Below, one piece after another: positions 20,077 to 33,800 of a stretch of 64,000 bases of DNA. This DNA comes from Beroe forskalii (lineage: Eukaryota; Ctenophora; Nuda; Beroida; Beroidae), in contig WFMF01000017.1 in the NCBI GenBank assembly GCA_011033025.1, positions 372,001 to 436,000 of the forward strand, read 5' to 3'. The translations under genes and the position numbers were made by a program. Within the stretch, counting starts at the first letter, position 1; each line of letters starts with the position of its first letter. A model generated the notes under the pieces. That model was not told the DNA's origin and did no database searches. It saw only the letters and a program-made list of their open reading frames with translations.

Positions 20077-21838
20077 TATTCATTATTCAAATACGTCGAG
20101 TTTGAGTAATCAAGTAACTACAGCAAGTTAGTAGGTAGTCCGTATCAAATTATCAAGTCATGTTAATTGTTTCCAAACTTCCCAGCCCCCAGGCTGCCTT
20201 ATTCGACCTAGATTAGCAATCATGGAAATGGGTATTCGGTGTTCCCGAGAACATGAACTATGGCAATATCAGTCAAACTGAAGACGCAAGAAACACCGTG
20301 TTGATACTGAATTGTGATACCATAATTATGGCAAATCCAGGGATAATGATGTGTAATTATCTGACGACCTAATTTTAGGAAATGACTCGGACAACAGACG
20401 GCAGATGTCGGATGGCAAAAATGAAACCTTAGTAATAAATTTATCCTAATTACTTAATTATGGTGTGCGGTAGCATATCTCAAATAGGTTAGCAGCGGTG
20501 AGCGGCTACAATTCTTATTAGTTATTCCTTGATCGCCAGTCATCTGTGCCTGGATTGGCAGAGTAAGAGACAGTCTTAGTTCGCCGCAGTCCTAACTTGA
20601 AACTTCTTAGGCAAAACCAGCCTGGGGGCGCGGCTGGTTCTGTTAGTCATGTTGAACTCATTGAAAGTTGCCACACACGCGGTCTCACACAGATTCTACA
20701 TTTGCGTAACGCGCGAAAACAAAACTTCAGCAAAATATGCAATTTCACTATCGACAGGCTGCAAAAAAACTGGGCCGCGCGGCGCTCGCACGCTCAAGGC
20801 CGCGATTAAACTAACGCGTGCGCGTTAGTTTAAATCGCGGCGTGTGCGCGACGTACATCAGGCTGAAATCTTAAAATAGCCAGGCTATTTTCAACACTAT
20901 TAGGATTCATTTGATAGCTCACAAAATAACACTACGAATTTAGATGCAATCAATAGAACATAGCATTTAACAAAACGTGTCTCCAAGTCCAATTCAAAAT
21001 ATCAATTGTTAATAATTAAATCAATCAGCAACGATCACTATTGGTTATATGAAAACGAAACAAAATATGGCCCCAGTAAAAACATTTGTATTCACTAATT
21101 ACAATCATAAGTTTGATCGAACTAATGTTATTGAAAAGATTGGGCAATGGCAGGAGCAATAATCACATTTCGTCAAAAATTACACATTGCCCGATTAATT
21201 CTTATTTCCTCTATTGTAGATACCCACCGCATGCAAAGGATATTAAAATTGATTTAATCCCAGATGCTAGCACCGTTTGAGACTTTAGTAAAGCATGCGT
21301 TGAAAATGAAATTAAATTGCTTTGACATAATATTAGGTTAAAATGATAAATTAAATAGGCTTTGTTCGATGTTCAACTTTGAACTTGACGATCGTCTTTT
21401 CACTTTTAGCCAAGCCATCGTTGTAAGAAGATTTCACTTTACATTGATGCGTCTGAACTGATTCATCATACACTATACAAAAACGATCTTTATCTTACAC
21501 ACACAAGAAAAATCGAAAAAAGCAGCTCTGGAGCCAAATTGAGAATTTCATGGAGGAGGAAAATTCCGAATATTCCTGAAATCAACACCTCAAGCTGAAT
21601 TAAAACCAATAAAACTCCTATCCATCAGCGATGTGACGAATCATGGGTCCTTCCTGGTTCCAGACAACAGCATATCATCCCTGAGAGTGCTGACCATAAC
21701 TTCTGATGTCCCTTGCTGATATGATCCAATTCTCATCCATGGGCCCATACCAAGTCACGAAAATACCAAGTCACGTGATTTTCACGGTCACGGGACTCAC
21801 CCATCGCCTCATCAGATAAAAAACGCCTGATGACCTCA
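20077..21838. other. Intergenic DNA downstream of DENND1
   Basis: I see no supported gene. It contains the hairpin at 20800-20840. The end of the DENND1 coding sequence lies at its right edge, so 21300-21838 probably includes the DENND1 3' UTR; no clear minus-strand polyadenylation signal was assigned. Confidence 0.4.
20800..20840. repeat. GC-clamped hairpin
   Basis: The left arm CCGCGATTAAACTAACGCG and the right arm CGCGTTAGTTTAAATCGCGG pair over 19 bases with one bulge and a two-base gap. It sits in a CpG-rich patch (20760-20850). Confidence 0.85.
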
Positions 21839-24800
21839 CTAGATGTCGTCCTCTATAGAGATGAGCTGACCTACTGTCACCTCATGTTGGGGATGCTGTA
21901 ACTTGGGCGATTCTCTGGATTGGAAGATGGCGTCAACCCCCTCCCCTGTTGAGTGAAGCGAATTGTTGCTCTGCGACGCCCTGAGATTGCTAGGCGCGGT
22001 GTTGCTATGGTGATTGTTGCTGTAGAGGGGCGTGTTGGAGTGGGTGGAGGAAGAGGAGGGGGAGGGTGGAGGGGGTAAGCTCCTCGTGCTGTAGCTGGAA
22101 GTGGGCCGAGGGGGACGGGTTAGGGGAGGATGCGCTTTAATAGGGGCACTGCTAGTCCGATCAATCTCGCCCTGAGCATAGAATGTTCACATGTTGCGTA
22201 ATTTCTGTTAACAGACTCAATTTGTCATTGAATTATATTTAAATTTCATTAATTTGAAGATAATTATTACGACTACACACATTTTCTAAGTAGAAAATAA
22301 AACCGTTTAAACTTTTAAAGGTTGGGAGCTACAATCGTGGATAAAACTCTTAGAGAAACATAGAGAAACAAACAACTGACCTTTAGCAACTGAGGGGAAG
22401 ACTTAATGGATGGATTAGAGTTGATGTGATCCAAGTTTCCAATGAGTAGATTGAATAGCTGAAATGAGATACTTTTAGGCTATAGTACTGCCCCAACAAA
22501 ATCGGTTGCACTTGTTTTTTGGGGCTCATAAAAGCTGACATTATTGATTTTCCATTCGAAAACCATGGCAATTCAACAATCAACATGCTTTAGCTCTGCA
22601 TCAAAGCAAATTGTTGCCCAATTGTCAACAGTTGAACCGTAGGGTTATTGAGCTGAAAGTTAATTCTGCAAGTGAGACATTAGTGCATCATGATGTCAAA
22701 ATTCAGAAATCATCCAACTTTCGTCGTTTATGGGAGAGAAAAGTCATGTTTTCGGCAAAAACGGCCACTTACGACCCTAAAATTGCCATCTCATGGATGA
22801 CCAAACAAGAATTGTGCCGGCCTGAGTATTTCTTGGCGCCCGTTGTTCCCGTATACAGGCACTAAATTCCCCACCCCCCTATGTGCTTGATTTGACACGC
22901 GCATGCACGTGGGCGAATGATCGGTCTGTATGCACGATAATAATACCGTTCTCAATACCTTGTCATCAATAGTTGGGGGCGGTATGGAGGAGTCCCTCAG
23001 GAAGTCTGGTAAGTTCGTTACATTGTTCTTGTAGAGGTGCCAGGGCGTTGGTTTGGTAGGGGCAGTCCGTTGTAGACAAGCCTGATCTCTAAACCGAGGG
23101 TTCGATACCTTCGTGCCGCTGTGACTGTGAGGAAGAGATTGTAGAATACAATATGGGTGTTCCTTCCAAGACAATGCGAAACATTTGTTTGAGTATAAGT
23201 GAAGTGTGATTAATTGACGCAGTACCAACTTCGTAACACATTGCAATGAAATCACACGAATATTATTCCACCTGTTTATGTCTGATATTAATCCCTGGAA
23301 TGCGTAAGCACCGTTGTGTATCATGGCGAGTTGAGGATTCCACTCTTTCTGCGGGTGAATCATTTATTTTGCCATTAATATAAAACAGAGGCCGGACCCG
23401 ATGGTCCGCAGGAGGATAGCCCAAGAGTGGGACTGCGCCTGCCTCTGACCGCCACAGGGGCGGAGGGGGTGAGGGCTGAGGGTGGATGAGAAAGATGATG
23501 GTGGTGTGTGGGGGTTAATGAGAGGAGGATACCTTTATTAATACAAAACCGGTGATTTATTTTTTGCCAATATTCCTGTCAAATTCGATAAAAAAGAATA
23601 GGGGACCAGGAAGAGAAAGAGTCTGATCTCTGTCGTACTCTCAGACCACTATTCGTGAGACGATTATGGTCTCACGAATAGTGGAATCAAACTCTCAGAA
23701 GATATCGAATAAAAGGAAGAAAAAGTTAATATGAAAAACAGTGAAACACTTACAGATATTTCGTCGTTGACCCACGACTTAAGGAAGTTCTTGTGGGATC
23801 CTGTCTGAAAGTAGGAAACGGACAGTTCCTCGTATGGGTCCCGGGGCTTGACACCGGCTATTATCTGCAACCTCTCCTGAGATGAAACTGGTGTCAGAGA
23901 TAAGATGAAACTGGTGTCCGGCATACGTCACTAATAGGACTGGTGTCAGGCACACGTCAGAGATAGAACGGTTGCCAGCTGTCAGGGATACGTCGGAAAT
24001 AGGACTGGTATCAGGGATACTGGTGTCAGGGATACTGGTGTCAGGGATACTGGTGTCAGGGATACTGGTGTCAAGTATATTGATGTCAAGGATACTGGTG
24101 TCAGGGATACTGGTATCAGGGAAACTGGTGTCAGGGATACTGGTATCAGGGATACTTTCGTCAGGGAAACTGGTGTCAGGGATGCTGGTGTCAGGGATAC
24201 TGGTATCAGGGAAACTGGTGTCAGGGATACTGGTATCAGGGATACTGGTGTCAGCGATACGGGTGTCAGGGATACTGGTATCAGGGATACTGGTGTAGGG
24301 ATACTGGTATCAGGGATACTGGTGTCAGCGATACGGGTGTCAGGGATACTGGTATCAGGGATACTGGTCTCAGGGATACTGGTGTCAGGGATACTGGTAT
24401 CAGGGATACTGGTGTCAGGGATATTGGTATCAGGGATACTGGTGTAAGGATACTGGTGTCAGGGATACTGGTATCAGGGATACTGGTGTCAGGGATATTG
24501 GTATCAGGGATACTGGTGTAAGGATACTGGTGTCAGGGATACTGGTATCAGGGAAACTGGTGTCAGGGATACTGGTATCAGGGATACTGGTGTCAGCGAT
24601 ACGGGTGTCAGGGATACTGGTGTCAGGAATACTGGTGTCAGGGATACTGTCGTCAGGGATACTGGTGTCAGGGGTACTGGTGTCAGGGGTACTGGTGTCA
24701 GGGATACTGGTGTCAGGGATACTGGTGTCAGGGATACTGATATCAGGGATACTGGTGTCAGGGATACTGGTATCAGGGATACTGGTGTCAGGGAAAGTGG

Positions 24801-27800
24801 TGTCAGGGATACTGGTGTCAGGCAAACTGGTGTCAGGGATACTGTTGTCAGGGATACTCGTGTCAGGGATACTCGTGTCAGGGAAACTGGTGTCAGGGGT
24901 ACTGGTGTCAGGGATACTGGTGTCAGGGAAACTGGTTTCAGGGACACTGGTGTCAGGGATACTGGTGTCAGGGATACTGGTGTCAGGTATACTGGTGTCA
25001 GGTATACTGGTGTCAGCCATATTGGTGTCAGTGGTGCTTGGTGTAGGTATACGTCATTACGTCAATGATGGCGCCATGTTTCAACAATGCTGAAACTTTT
25101 CCATTATCTAAAGAGATTTTATTTGATATTAGAAGAAGCACAAATTCTTAGATCAATTATTTGGCGGCAAGCATACCTGTATAAACTCGTCGAAGTGCTG
25201 ACACTGGAGTAATTTAGCCACACAGTCCTGGAGTGCAGCAGGTCTGGACTGGAGGAAGTTGTCCCGATCAAAGGAGAAGGTTTTACCCTTCGAGCTGTCG
25301 AATTTACACGACTCTCTGTAGTTTCCAACGATTGCCACAAGCGTAACACAGAACTGAGAACAGTGGTATCAATGACTCGATGATGCAATCAAACGCTATT
25401 TCGCAATTGAATATATTATGTTGTGTTCTGAATTTATTCTATTTCGCAATACTTTTCAAATCGTTCCACAAAATAAAATTAGGCCTTCCCTGTAAGGCGT
25501 GATTAATAAAATCAGCAACTGAGTAATTATTGAAAAAGCTAAAACATGAGTGTCTTTACAAGGGTTTCTGACTACCACCCCATCCTCGTTACTCAAAAAC
25601 ACCACAAAACCAGAACAGCTTAGCAAGTTTGTTGCCTATCCTCGGCTTGACATCGTCTATCTCGAACATCTTCTTGATGCCCTTGATACCCTCCGATATG
25701 CTTTCCTCCACACCGTGAGGAATCTTCAGCATGTCTTCGTTTAGGAGAGAGGGAGGTACCTGAGGATGAGGAAATAAGTGAATTAAAGCAGAATATTGCC
25801 CAACTTCTGATGTAAAGTGTAAGAAGACCAAAATTGAAATGTTTCAGCGTTCAGCTGAAAGGTTTGGGCATAGGAAAGGATCGAAATTGAATGTTTTGCT
25901 TGAGAACAAGACACAAACAAACTGACCTGCATTTCGTCACTATCCAGGTCCACCAGTACGAGTTCCTCGCCCCAAATCTTCCTGGCCCTATCCTCCAGAG
26001 ACTTGTGAAGCCCTATCAGAAGGGGCATGGGGGCAGATACGTAGTCTAACAAACCTGTGGAGTGGGGTAATATGAGGGGCAGACACGTTGTCTAACAAAC
26101 CTGTGGAGTGTGGTGATGAAAATGAGGTGGATGACCAGATTCAAGGGAATCCTGATTTAGTGGCTGCTTAATGCTGATAGATTCCCCCGGGGAGAAAAAA
26201 TGACTTCTTCTCATCCGCCCATTTTAAAGAAGAAACATCGAGTGAGCTCAAGTTGAGGAATAAGCAAGGAATTCGCTGTTTTGCTCCAAGCAATCATAAC
26301 TTACATGCGTAAAATCTGCCTTAATGTTTACAGCAAGCATTGCAATTCAAATCGTGATAAGTATAAAACAAGCAACTTCGTATGGAAGTTATATCAAAAG
26401 TGCACTGATTAATTCACAAACTTGGTGATTGATCGAAACCTCGCTTTTTATTACTCGAGAGCTATTTCAAAACCATCAATTTTACAAGCTCATATACTAA
26501 ACAAAACTCCGCTTTTAATCACTATGGAGCTGCTTCAACTTTCCAAGCTCACGTACTCTAAACACAACTACTCACTCTCTGGTAGAAGTGGTATGAATAC
26601 ATGCTGCCAGTACATGGGGTAGATGAGGTCTCTTGCTGCGTATACCTGGAAGAGTGAAATCAGTGAAAGTCAGTCGTGAGTCGAATGGTGAAACCTAGCG
26701 AAATCGAGACAATTAGTGGAAGTCTGTGAGAGTCATTGAAATTGCGAAAATTAGTGAAAATGTGCGTACAGTATTCGATAATCTACATTCACAAACCACA
26801 GGACAAAAGTTATGCACCCGTGACCTGTCATATTTCATTGTGAGGTGGAGTATGAGTGAAGTACCTTATTGACCTGACACTTTTATTTGATTAACGGAAA
26901 AACAAACTTCCCACTCAATTAAACTGGGACAGCACGGCGTTACGTACGATGGACAGTAAAAATTTGCTGAGCTATATAGCCAGAAATATCATAATTGATG
27001 GACAGTCAGATGATGCAACAATATTTAGTCAAATGTCAATAGTCATGGGCTTGAGTCTAGGTACGCAGCTATTCTATGAACAATGATACTATATGTTCTG
27101 TTTACTCAAAGAGGGCTTATGGGTTCAGCCAAATATTGCGCAATCAGCCAAGATTGAAACCCACGGTGGGGTACCACTAAGGGCTTTGAAAGAAAGAAAT
27201 TATGACAATAATAAATAGATAAAATCCCTCTCTAGGGCACTCCACAAACTGAATGTAAAGTTAAATGTGACACGTCACAGAACTTGATAAAAAATATCAC
27301 CCAGAAGTTCGTTTTGCGAGATCTAATAAGATCTAATAAGATCTGCGCGACGGACGTCTAGTACACTTGACAGTAGCGCGGACGGCGAGCCACCAAAACT
27401 TCGCACTCCTACACAGTAATGCTCCATGCACCATGAGATCAAGCGTTAGTTCGCCCTGGTCTCTCAACACTGTTCACACATCCGTTTCGAATAAAGTGTC
27501 TCTTGTTGGGTTCTGCGACTTTCTTATTCTTCAGATCTGCTACGAGACTCCTGTACTCAGCTCTCTGATCGTACGATCTGTCATGAGACAGGAATACAGA
27601 CTTGTACGCGTCGTTCCCGCTTAGTCGACGTGCCTTAGAAATAATCTGAGAAACAATCAACGAGCTGGTCAACGTGACTTTAACAGGCCGCGATCTACCG
27701 TCCTTAACCTTGCCCAGTCGACACACATCCATCTTCGGCTTCTCTCCGATGACCTGCATGATGTTGACGATCTTCGCGTTAAGGTCCTCGTCGTCTTCAT

Positions 27801-30800
27801 CGGCAAGACCAAACACCATGACATTTCGGCTTCTGTCTTCCTCCTCCACAACTTTTTTGACAACTGACACGATACTAGCCGGCGTGACAGGTGTCTGGTC
27901 TTGCTGTCCTGAATTCACGACGGAGCTATAGCTCCTGAACTCCTCCTTAACAGTTTCCTGAACTGAGGACTTAACACTTGAAGTTACTGCACGCAGCTGT
28001 TCGTCCTTGCATTGAAGTAACTCCTTCTGTAGCTGAACCACCGTCTCTTGGGAGTCCAGAAGCTTCTGCTGTAACACCAAAGTCCCACTGCTTGCTTGAC
28101 TGAGATTTACTGAGGCGTCCAAAGACTCATCAAGCTTTTCTTGCAACTCCTCTGACTCTTCAGTTAACCTTCTGGTGTTAGTAATTAACTGCGAAATGAT
28201 CGACAACGCTCCATGCAGTGACGAGGCGAGTTCCTCCTTGACAGGTGCTTTACATTTGCTGAGGGTCAGATCCTTTACACTCGAGCAACCAAGCATCTTC
28301 AGCTTCGAGTTGAGCCATTTTTCTGATTGTATTGTACATCCCATCACAAAGCAGTGTATTGCTACAAGCTGCTATAATGCACAATCAGTTGTAGAGATAA
28401 CAGACGAGCAACGTATGATAAGTGCAATATATGAACTGTGAGGAGGTTTTTTCTAATTGTAACAAATAACAATATAACATATTGTTATTTGTTACAATAA
28501 CATTACAAAAACCTCCTCCTCCTCCCTCCCCTAGCTGATAATGGACAATCTCAATGCGGTACAACGACAATACTATTTGTATGCTACAATAACATCAAAT
28601 ATAGGCGCAACGACGTCATTGATTCAGCATCCCAAACTATGAAAATGGAGTCACACGCAACCACCAATTTATTGCTCATGGCATTTAGCCAATTCTTACC
28701 CGTGGCATGTAGCCAATTTTTAGCTCATGGCATGCAAAAAAGTTCTTGCTCGAACCAATAACTATATTTTTGATCGTGGCATGTACGGTAACCAATTTCT
28801 TGCTTGTGCCAATGTGGCATGAAGCCAATTTCTTGCTCATGTCATGTAGCCAATTTCTTGCACGTGGCATGCAGCAAATTTCTTGCTCGTGGCATGTAGC
28901 CAATTTTTGCTTGTGACAATGTGGTATGCTTATGGATTTATGATTATGACAGTCCTAATAAAAGTGCACATCAGTGTAGTAAACGAGGCACAGCAAACAA
29001 AGTAAAGCCAACATAGAGTTAACAGAGTAAAGATAAAGCAGTATGATGCAAGGGGATATTTTTAGGTTTTTCGTAGTAAGGGAGAGTGCTAGAATTCTCG
29101 AGTAGCTCAACAGCTCGCTAGGCGATAATTTATGGTATTTATAGATAGCTCTAGAACGTTGCAGAATGATACCGAACTAACGGGAATTCTTGTAGTTAAT
29201 TCCATTATTTCGAGTTGCAACGTCATTGGGTAATGTGAGTCGATTCAGAAGCCGAATTCATTGTGTCATAATCGCGATTGTGTCATGAATAAAATACGGT
29301 TTAATTACGTTATGATCCTATGCTGTGGCTTTTCAATGACGAAATTCTCAATAGTGACGATATTTCAAAGACTTTTCGACTGCGTCCTTATGCCTTTTTT
29401 GGTATAGCAAAGTGGACTGAGAAAAAGTGAATCGAGGTGCGATCCAAAGAAGGTTTGAGCATGAAAACTACAATATTTCCATGGCGGTGAAATCCTATCC
29501 ATCCTAAAAGTCAAAGGATAGAAGTTTCAATAAGAAAAAGTTTAATTTAGGAGCCCAGAAAATCTTGTGATTATCGTCGCCTCATTAGTTCACTCTTCAC
29601 TCAGTCTGACAATGAGATTTAACTTATTAGTAGCATTTCTCATGCGAACATTTTATCAAAAAATTTCATGATTTTGTTTTTGCTTTTATTTTCCGAAAGT
29701 TTTGCTTTTATTTTTCGAAAGACACCTGCTTACTGTCAACTGTCTACTTCTATATTTTCCTACTATTTACTTTTGCTTGCCATTGTTCATCCCAGTTTCG
29801 TTTTTTATCTGCATGTCTCTCACAACACCATAGTCTAGAATTGTAAAATTTGACATTCGGTTGCTACTTAGCTACTTGCATGTCTATCAACAAATCATCT
29901 GTCTGTTGCCATGAGATCACATCTCAGTATCTCAGGCTTGTGTTTAGTTTTGTGTGTGTGCAAACACTGTGATCGCCACGATACCATGTTAATAAGAGTC
30001 TATCACCATAGTTCCTGTTATTCGTAACATTTCTCACACGTGTTGTATCATGTCTTATATTAACTCTTCATCTTCTCATATTGACAACAACACAACAATA
30101 ACATTAGATCACACCGTGAGTTAGACCGAGTGTTAAAGTCTCTGCTTGGAGAGTTGGTAACAAGGCCCCGCCTATACAACAACAACATCGTCTGTTTTGT
30201 AACCATCGCAGCTACTTTAGCTCCTTAGAGACAACAAACAAACAAACAAACACAGATAGATTGATTGTTTGATATCCAGGGGGTCAAACCTCACAGAATT
30301 TTAACAATCAAAAGTTCATGTTTAAATCAGCCCTGGAACCAGAACTGGTACATCCTCTGACAAGTAGCTCGTGTTCCACATAATCAATATGTGATACTTG
30401 TTGCTAATAACATGTGCACATTCCTGAGCCATGACTCATTCTCACCTAACATGCTGCCAGAACTGAGATTCGTCAAGCAAAACACAGGAGCAGAGAATAG
30501 GGAGGAGAGGAGGGCGAGAGAGAGATTCCGTGTTTCGAAATTATAGACAAAGCGTGTGGTTTACAGGATTGCACAACACCGCGATGGGGCGAGGAGGGGG
30601 TACTTGTGATCCACTGTCCTAAAATAGAAGAAAAAAGGGGACAGGTCGATATACGGACGAGATTCTGTAGCAAACAAAGAACGCAGCAGTACAGCTCTCT
30701 CCCTGCCGCACAGTGCTATGCTGCCGCTATTTTTAGAAGATTACCTCATCTCCCATTACTGCTGTGCTGCTATATAATACGATACTCTACAATTTGATTA

Positions 30801-33800
30801 TGCGACGGTCACGTGACCCGCGCGTGACTGCTACGTTGCGCGCACGTGGGGCTCTAAGTGGTATTTCGTCGTGTCACGTGCGCGTTGCGTAGCAGCGTTC
30901 AGAGAAGAGAGCGCAGGTCACGTGCGCGGAGCGTTGATGTGAGCGGCTAGCTGGCGATCACGTGACACAGGCGAGGGAGGTCAGCCCACCACCCTATATG
31001 GGAGGGAGAGCAGCGCTGGAGAAGGCGGTGTACTGACGTCAGCAGCTACGTAACGAACACGGCATCTGCGCGACTATATTAGGAAACCCTCGCCGTGTAT
31101 TTATAAAGCTTGCACAGACACATCCAGCTGCACTTAGTTGTAAAATCAGTTTGTTTTGCTTTGCTCTCCGCTTGAGTGTGTTAGTTTGTACACATTGATA
31201 TTATCATTCGACCGGGACACCTGCCCCTAGACAAGACACCCTCCTCCCCCCACAAATCAAAGGGAAAACACCCCCTCCGAGCAACAGAGAGCTCCGCAGC
31301 AGGGGCCGATTCATCCGATAGCACCAGGAAACGTAGCATGGCTCTAGCTATGGTGAGCACACCAGACGTTGCCAAGGACTTGTTCAGTGGACTGTGGGAA
31401 CAAAACACGGACTTGTATCAGGCGTACCAGAACCTGGGGGCAGGTGGGGGTGGGGCTAACACCCCGGCCTACCCCACCTCCTCCTCCTCCCACCCCACGC
31501 CATACAACGTGGTGACCACCTCCTACATTCCCATGACCTGCTCCCCACCCTCCACCTCCGCCTACATCCCGCCCACCACCTCCTACATCCCCAAGTCTAC
31601 CGCCGCACCTGCCCCCAAAACATCCTACATTCCCTGCCCTACGCCGCCCTATGTGCCACCCACCGCCGCCGCCGGGACGCCGTCCCGACTGCAGGAGAGT
31701 CCGAGTAGCCGGTACAGCAGTCCTGCTTCCTGTGGGAGCAGCACGGGCAGCAGTGATTTGGGCAAGGGGGAGGGGGTCATGCCTGATGCACCTTCAACCA
31801 GCGACTACACCAAGCTGGCGCTCATCCTCATCTCTCAGTCTCAGAAAAAAGTGAGTACCATATGTCAGTGATTAACTTTTGTTCATTGGGCTAATTAGTC
31901 AAGTTTTGATCATTTTTTTCGTTAAATTCAGCTTCTTTTCATTGACTTAAGTTTCAAATAGAATTATCTTTCTTTCATTACATAATTTACTTTACTTGCG
32001 TTTATTCGGAATTATTCTACGGGTAATAACATAAGGTTTCTAAAAATAGATTCTGTATAATACTATGATAATACGTAGTACTACGTAGTAGTAGGAGTTT
32101 ATTTATAAGATTTACATCGTTCAAATCGCCGTACTTCTAACTCTCTCTAGTCTCTGCCATGTATATATGAGCACTCAGCACAGGATAGATAGGCGGTTAT
32201 GCAATGACGTCATTATCATAGCACAATGTAGTAACTTGATGCCGTTAAACTGACTATTTCTCCAGAGTGCACATATATGCTAGCAAGGACTGTTGTCAGC
32301 AACTATCTCATACAAAAACTCTAGAATATATTATTACCGGTTAATATTATATATCAGCATTCGGAGGGAATCAACACATTTACACTGCTTTCACATGACC
32401 CTAGGTTATTGAGTTTATATCTCACAGAACGTGTAGGTAATAATAATAAAATATATTGTACACATTATATAAACTGAACTGTGATATATTAGGGATGTGT
32501 TTTATATTGGATAGTCACGTGGACTTTTCAATGGAAAGTCTTGTGCAAAATGATACATTTATTGATACCAAAAGCCGTATGAATATGAAACATAACACGT
32601 TGTCAGACGTATAACCTATGGAATATAAGTTCAGAAAGTTGATTTCGAAATCAAATATTACTTAGTAATAGCGGAACGTATTATGGTTACAGTCACCTTT
32701 CTTAAATAAAACAGAAGGCTCCATAAATGCAGAAAATATTCCTTGCGAATCCTGTTTTGCAATGTTTGGCAAAGCATCATTGTAAATTTATAAGATTATA
32801 AACGGAGTGATTATTGAGCAATTCACACAATAGGGAGCCAGATTACACTCTGAACTCTGTACACTATACAATATACATTTTACATTGCACAATATACACA
32901 AGAGAGCCAAAGTACACTTGGTACATTTTACACAATGAAATATACATTTGACATTGCGCAATATCAAATTCTCAGGACATTTAATTTCCACTCTTCCATT
33001 TCTATGATGGCATGGCCTCAAAAGGGTTGAATGAGCCGATTATTCACACAATTAGCTGATCATTCACACAATGAGGCTGAAGTGTTGCCTACAAATTGGT
33101 TTTCCTAAGCCTCGAAATAATGCTCAATGTCCATGATATCCATACGGGCCACGAGGAAACTCCAAAACTTGAACATAACTTATCATTTATTTCAATTCTA
33201 CAGAACCCTCATCACCATAGAGACAATAAACATTTATGATGCACCTTTATTATATTTCTCAGTAACATATCCTCAATAGGCAATTAGGCATGTAGAGAAG
33301 TGAATGATTTTGGATTAATTGTCTATTCACCTTACCTATTAAAGTGTTCTCAAGAATAATTATTTACTAAGAAATCCATATATAGCTTTTTGCTCGGAAC
33401 CAATCACCAATCTTTTGTGAATTAATAGCCCTCTAGTTATTGTGCAACTGTACCCACGAATGTTACTGAAATTAACTTTCAAGCTTTTCTCTGGAAAAAT
33501 TGGCGACATATTGGCAAGTTGGCTCGTTCACTTCGCTGGGCCAAGAAGAAAATATAATTATTCTACCATGCCTCTCGAATAATTATCGGATTATTCATTT
33601 TCTTAATAATATCCTAAGTTCTAAAGAATAATGATACCCTATACCAAGTTCTGAAGAATGCCCTAAGTTCTGAGGAATTAACTAAGCTCTGAGGAATTAA
33701 CGTTCCTTCTTTTCCTCAGAAATACTCTCGAGAGGAGGAGGAAAAGCGGCGTGTGCGGCGTGAGAGGAACAAGGTGGCAGCCACCAAGTGTAGGATCAAG

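Noticed and set aside
22791-23363. 190-residue minus-strand frame as one exon
   Set aside because: Only 22959-23027 fits the splice phases; the rest shows no family match and includes the tRNA-like sequence.
24430-25093. Long open frames on both strands (up to 196 residues)
   Set aside because: They are the 15-bp minisatellite read in frame; a period divisible by three keeps any frame open.
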